Of a stretch of 6,527 nt of DNA, positions 5,604-6,527 are shown piece after piece. The notes under the pieces are model-generated. The model was not told the origin of the DNA and searched no databases. It worked only from the letters and a program-made list of their open reading frames with translations. The stretch is from Actinomycetota bacterium (GTDB lineage Bacteria > Actinomycetota > Actinomycetes > Actinomycetales > Angustibacteraceae): assembly GCA_014377795.1 (NCBI GenBank), contig JACMOY010000024.1:1-6527 (forward strand), read 5' to 3'. The position numbers and the translations under genes are program-made. The number at the start of each line of letters is the position of its first letter. Position 1 is the stretch's first letter.

Positions 5604-6328
5604 GCCGGCGCCTCGATGGCCCGCTCGTACCGCAGCAGGCGGCGCGCCTTCACCGGATCGGTCTGGCCCACCCCGTACGACGGGCACAACCGCACCAGCG
5701 GGCACGCCCCGCAGGCCGGGGTCCGCGCGTGGCAGGTGCGCCGGCCGTGGAAGATCAGGACGTGCGACAGGGCCGTCCAGTCGCGGCGCTCGAACAGTGC
5801 CGCGACCGCGTGCTCGACCTTGACCGGGTCGTCCTCGGTGGTCCACCCGAGCCGGCGTGCGAGCCGACCGACGTGCGTGTCGACCGTGATGCCGGGGACG
5901 CCGAACGCATCACCCAGCACCACGTTGGCGGTCTTGCGTCCGACGCCGGGCAGGGTCACGAGGTCCGCGAGGCGTGACGGCACCTGCCCGTCGTACCGCT
6001 CGACCAGCGCCGCACCGAGCTTGAGCAGGCTGTCGGTCTTGGCCCGGAAGAACCCGGTCGGCCTGATCAGCGCCTCGAGCTCGGCCCGGTCGGCGCCGGC
6101 GTACGCCGCAGCGTCGGGGTAGCGGGCGAACAGCGTGGGGGTCACGGTGTTGACGCGGACGTCGGTGGTCTGGGCCGAGAGCACCGTCGCGACCAGCAGC
6201 TGCAGCGGCGTCGTGAAGTCCAGCTCGCAGCGGGCGTCCGGGTACAGCAGGGCCAGCTCGCGGTAGACGCGCCGGGCCCGACGGGTCAGCGCCACCGGCG
6301 TGGCAGCGGTCGGAGCGGTCGGTGGCAC
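5600..6328 (-). CDS. nth: Endonuclease III (DNA glycosylase/AP lyase)
   Basis: A 242-aa base-excision repair enzyme that removes oxidised pyrimidines and cuts the resulting abasic site. The helix-hairpin-helix is at 124-136 ([13 protein letters not shown]), with the catalytic lysine K132 (E. coli K120). The catalytic aspartate is D150 in VDTHVGRL (E. coli D138). The 4Fe-4S ligands are C199, C206, C209 and C215 with the exact C-x6-C-x2-C-x5-C spacing. [13 protein letters not shown] (44-56) is another strong family block. The GTG start at 6328 has no Shine-Dalgarno but lies six bases after a TAGGCT box, fitting a leaderless message. A start further inside would leave the N-terminal low-complexity Pro/Thr/Ala residues (2-11) untranslated, and no better one is seen. 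It is first in the nth-NUDIX-marP operon. Confidence 0.97.
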   Translation of the reverse strand: MPPTAPTAATPVALTRRARRVYRELALLYPDARCELDFTTPLQLLVATVLSAQTTDVRVNTVTPTLFARYPDAAAYAGADRAELEALIRPTGFFRAKTDSLLKLGAALVERYDGQVPSRLADLVTLPGVGRKTANVVLGDAFGVPGITVDTHVGRLARRLGWTTEDDPVKVEHAVAALFERRDWTALSHVLIFHGRRTCHARTPACGACPLVRLCPSYGVGQTDPVKARRLLRYERAIEAPA

Positions 6329-6334
6329 CGGGTC

Positions 6335-6340
6335 AGCCTA
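6335..6340 (-). promoter_or_regulatory. Candidate leaderless-type -10 box (TAGGCT) for the nth operon
   Basis: On the minus strand TAGGCT ends six bases before the nth GTG, the same spacing as TAGGGT before the holin ATG. No Shine-Dalgarno is present, which supports a leaderless transcript. Two copies of TGACCC (complement of 6330-6335 and 6345-6350, 15 bases apart) flank the box and could be an operator. A TTGACC at 6346-6351 is only five bases from the -10 and cannot be its -35. Confidence 0.5.
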
Positions 6341-6422
6341 CGGCGGGTCAACCCGTGCGCCCGCTCGGGTGAGGGGGCCGGGCGCCGCTCAAGGACAAGG
6401 GGTCGGGGCCGAGACAGTGGCT

Positions 6423-6527
6423 GTGACCGACCTCGTGTGCATGGATCTGCAGGCCTTGCGAGTCCAACGTCAGCGCCTGTCGCAGGAGTGCGCCCGACTG
6501 TCCTGGCTGCGCCGCTTGGTGCGCGCC
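6423..6527 (+). CDS. N-terminal fragment of a possible RsiG-like helical protein, cut by window edge
   Basis: Thirty-five codons from a GTG at 6423 remain open to the right edge. GTG 6417 or ATG 6441 are alternative in-frame starts, and none has a clear Shine-Dalgarno. The sequence has DLQALRVQRQRLSQ (8-21) followed by ARLSWLRRLVRA (24-35), an amphipathic helix. It recalls actinobacterial RsiG-like proteins, where a helix with SY(L/V)RRL(V/L)Q binds cyclic di-GMP in anti-WhiG. Here S27 and R30 fit, but C23 and R34 replace the expected Glu and Gln, so ligand binding is doubtful. The gene is divergent from nth with 94 bases between. Identification is tentative because most of the protein lies outside the window. 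Confidence 0.55.
   Translation, partial: MTDLVCMDLQALRVQRQRLSQECARLSWLRRLVRA

Noticed and set aside
5604..5846. N-terminal extension of the NUDIX protein into nth
   Set aside because: It is low-complexity sequence overlapping the nth iron-sulfur region. The GTG at 5603 gives a normal-length protein.
4261..6122. Plus-strand frames opposite marP, the NUDIX gene and nth (4261-5277 and 5034-6122)
   Set aside because: They are compositional shadows of three well-identified minus-strand genes.
6346..6351. TTGACC as a -35 element for nth
   Set aside because: It is only five bases from the TAGGCT box, far too close for a -35.
6357..6385. Inverted repeat GCGCCCG / CGGGCGC between nth and the right-hand gene
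   Set aside because: Seven GC-only pairs across a 15-base loop, with no U-tract and between divergent genes where no terminator is expected.

Overview
This is a very GC-rich chromosomal segment whose coding frames end almost every codon in G or C. Every protein that can be recognised is of actinobacterial type: a SigE-family sigma factor, an actinobacterial 'Holin-X' membrane protein, an EphE-like epoxide hydrolase, MarP, a NUDIX CoA pyrophosphatase and Nth. The organism is therefore most likely an actinomycete; I cannot name the genus. Nothing suggests a recent mobile element: I see no IS ends, integrase, tRNA, rRNA, CRISPR array or phage structural gene.

Layout. (1) Positions 1-841, minus strand: a 171-aa SigE-family ECF-type sigma factor overlaps by GTGA a single-pass membrane protein, probably its regulator, which runs off the left edge. 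(2) Positions 842-1121: a divergent intergenic region. Its right-hand part, just before nhaA, folds on paper into an ordered set of hairpins that ends on the nhaA Shine-Dalgarno. (3) Positions 1122-3764, plus strand: nhaA, then after a 36-37 nt gap with a TAGGGT box, the Holin-X gene, which overlaps the alpha/beta hydrolase by GTGA. (4) Positions 3766-6328, minus strand: a compact operon nth > NUDIX > marP, each junction a GTGA overlap, converging on the hydrolase with one base between the two stop codons. (5) Positions 6329-6422: a short divergent intergenic region with a leaderless-type promoter for nth. (6) Positions 6423-6527: the first 35 codons of a plus-strand gene whose helix resembles the RsiG family.

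The order holin / EphE / MarP / NUDIX / Nth matches the Mycobacterium tuberculosis block Rv3669-Rv3674c, except that the thioredoxin-like gene found there between nth and the NUDIX gene is missing. MarP is a membrane serine protease needed for acid survival in mycobacteria. NhaA exports Na+/Li+ in exchange for H+. The block therefore places two pH and ion homeostasis functions beside nucleotide and DNA maintenance genes (Nth, NUDIX).

The most interesting points are the structured nhaA leader (possibly a cis-acting ion or pH sensor), a thrombospondin-type-3-like Ca2+-binding loop at the cytoplasmic C-terminus of NhaA, the near-identical promoter boxes before nhaA, the holin gene and nth, and the RsiG-like helix at the right edge. 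The window is otherwise a conserved, ordinary actinobacterial locus.
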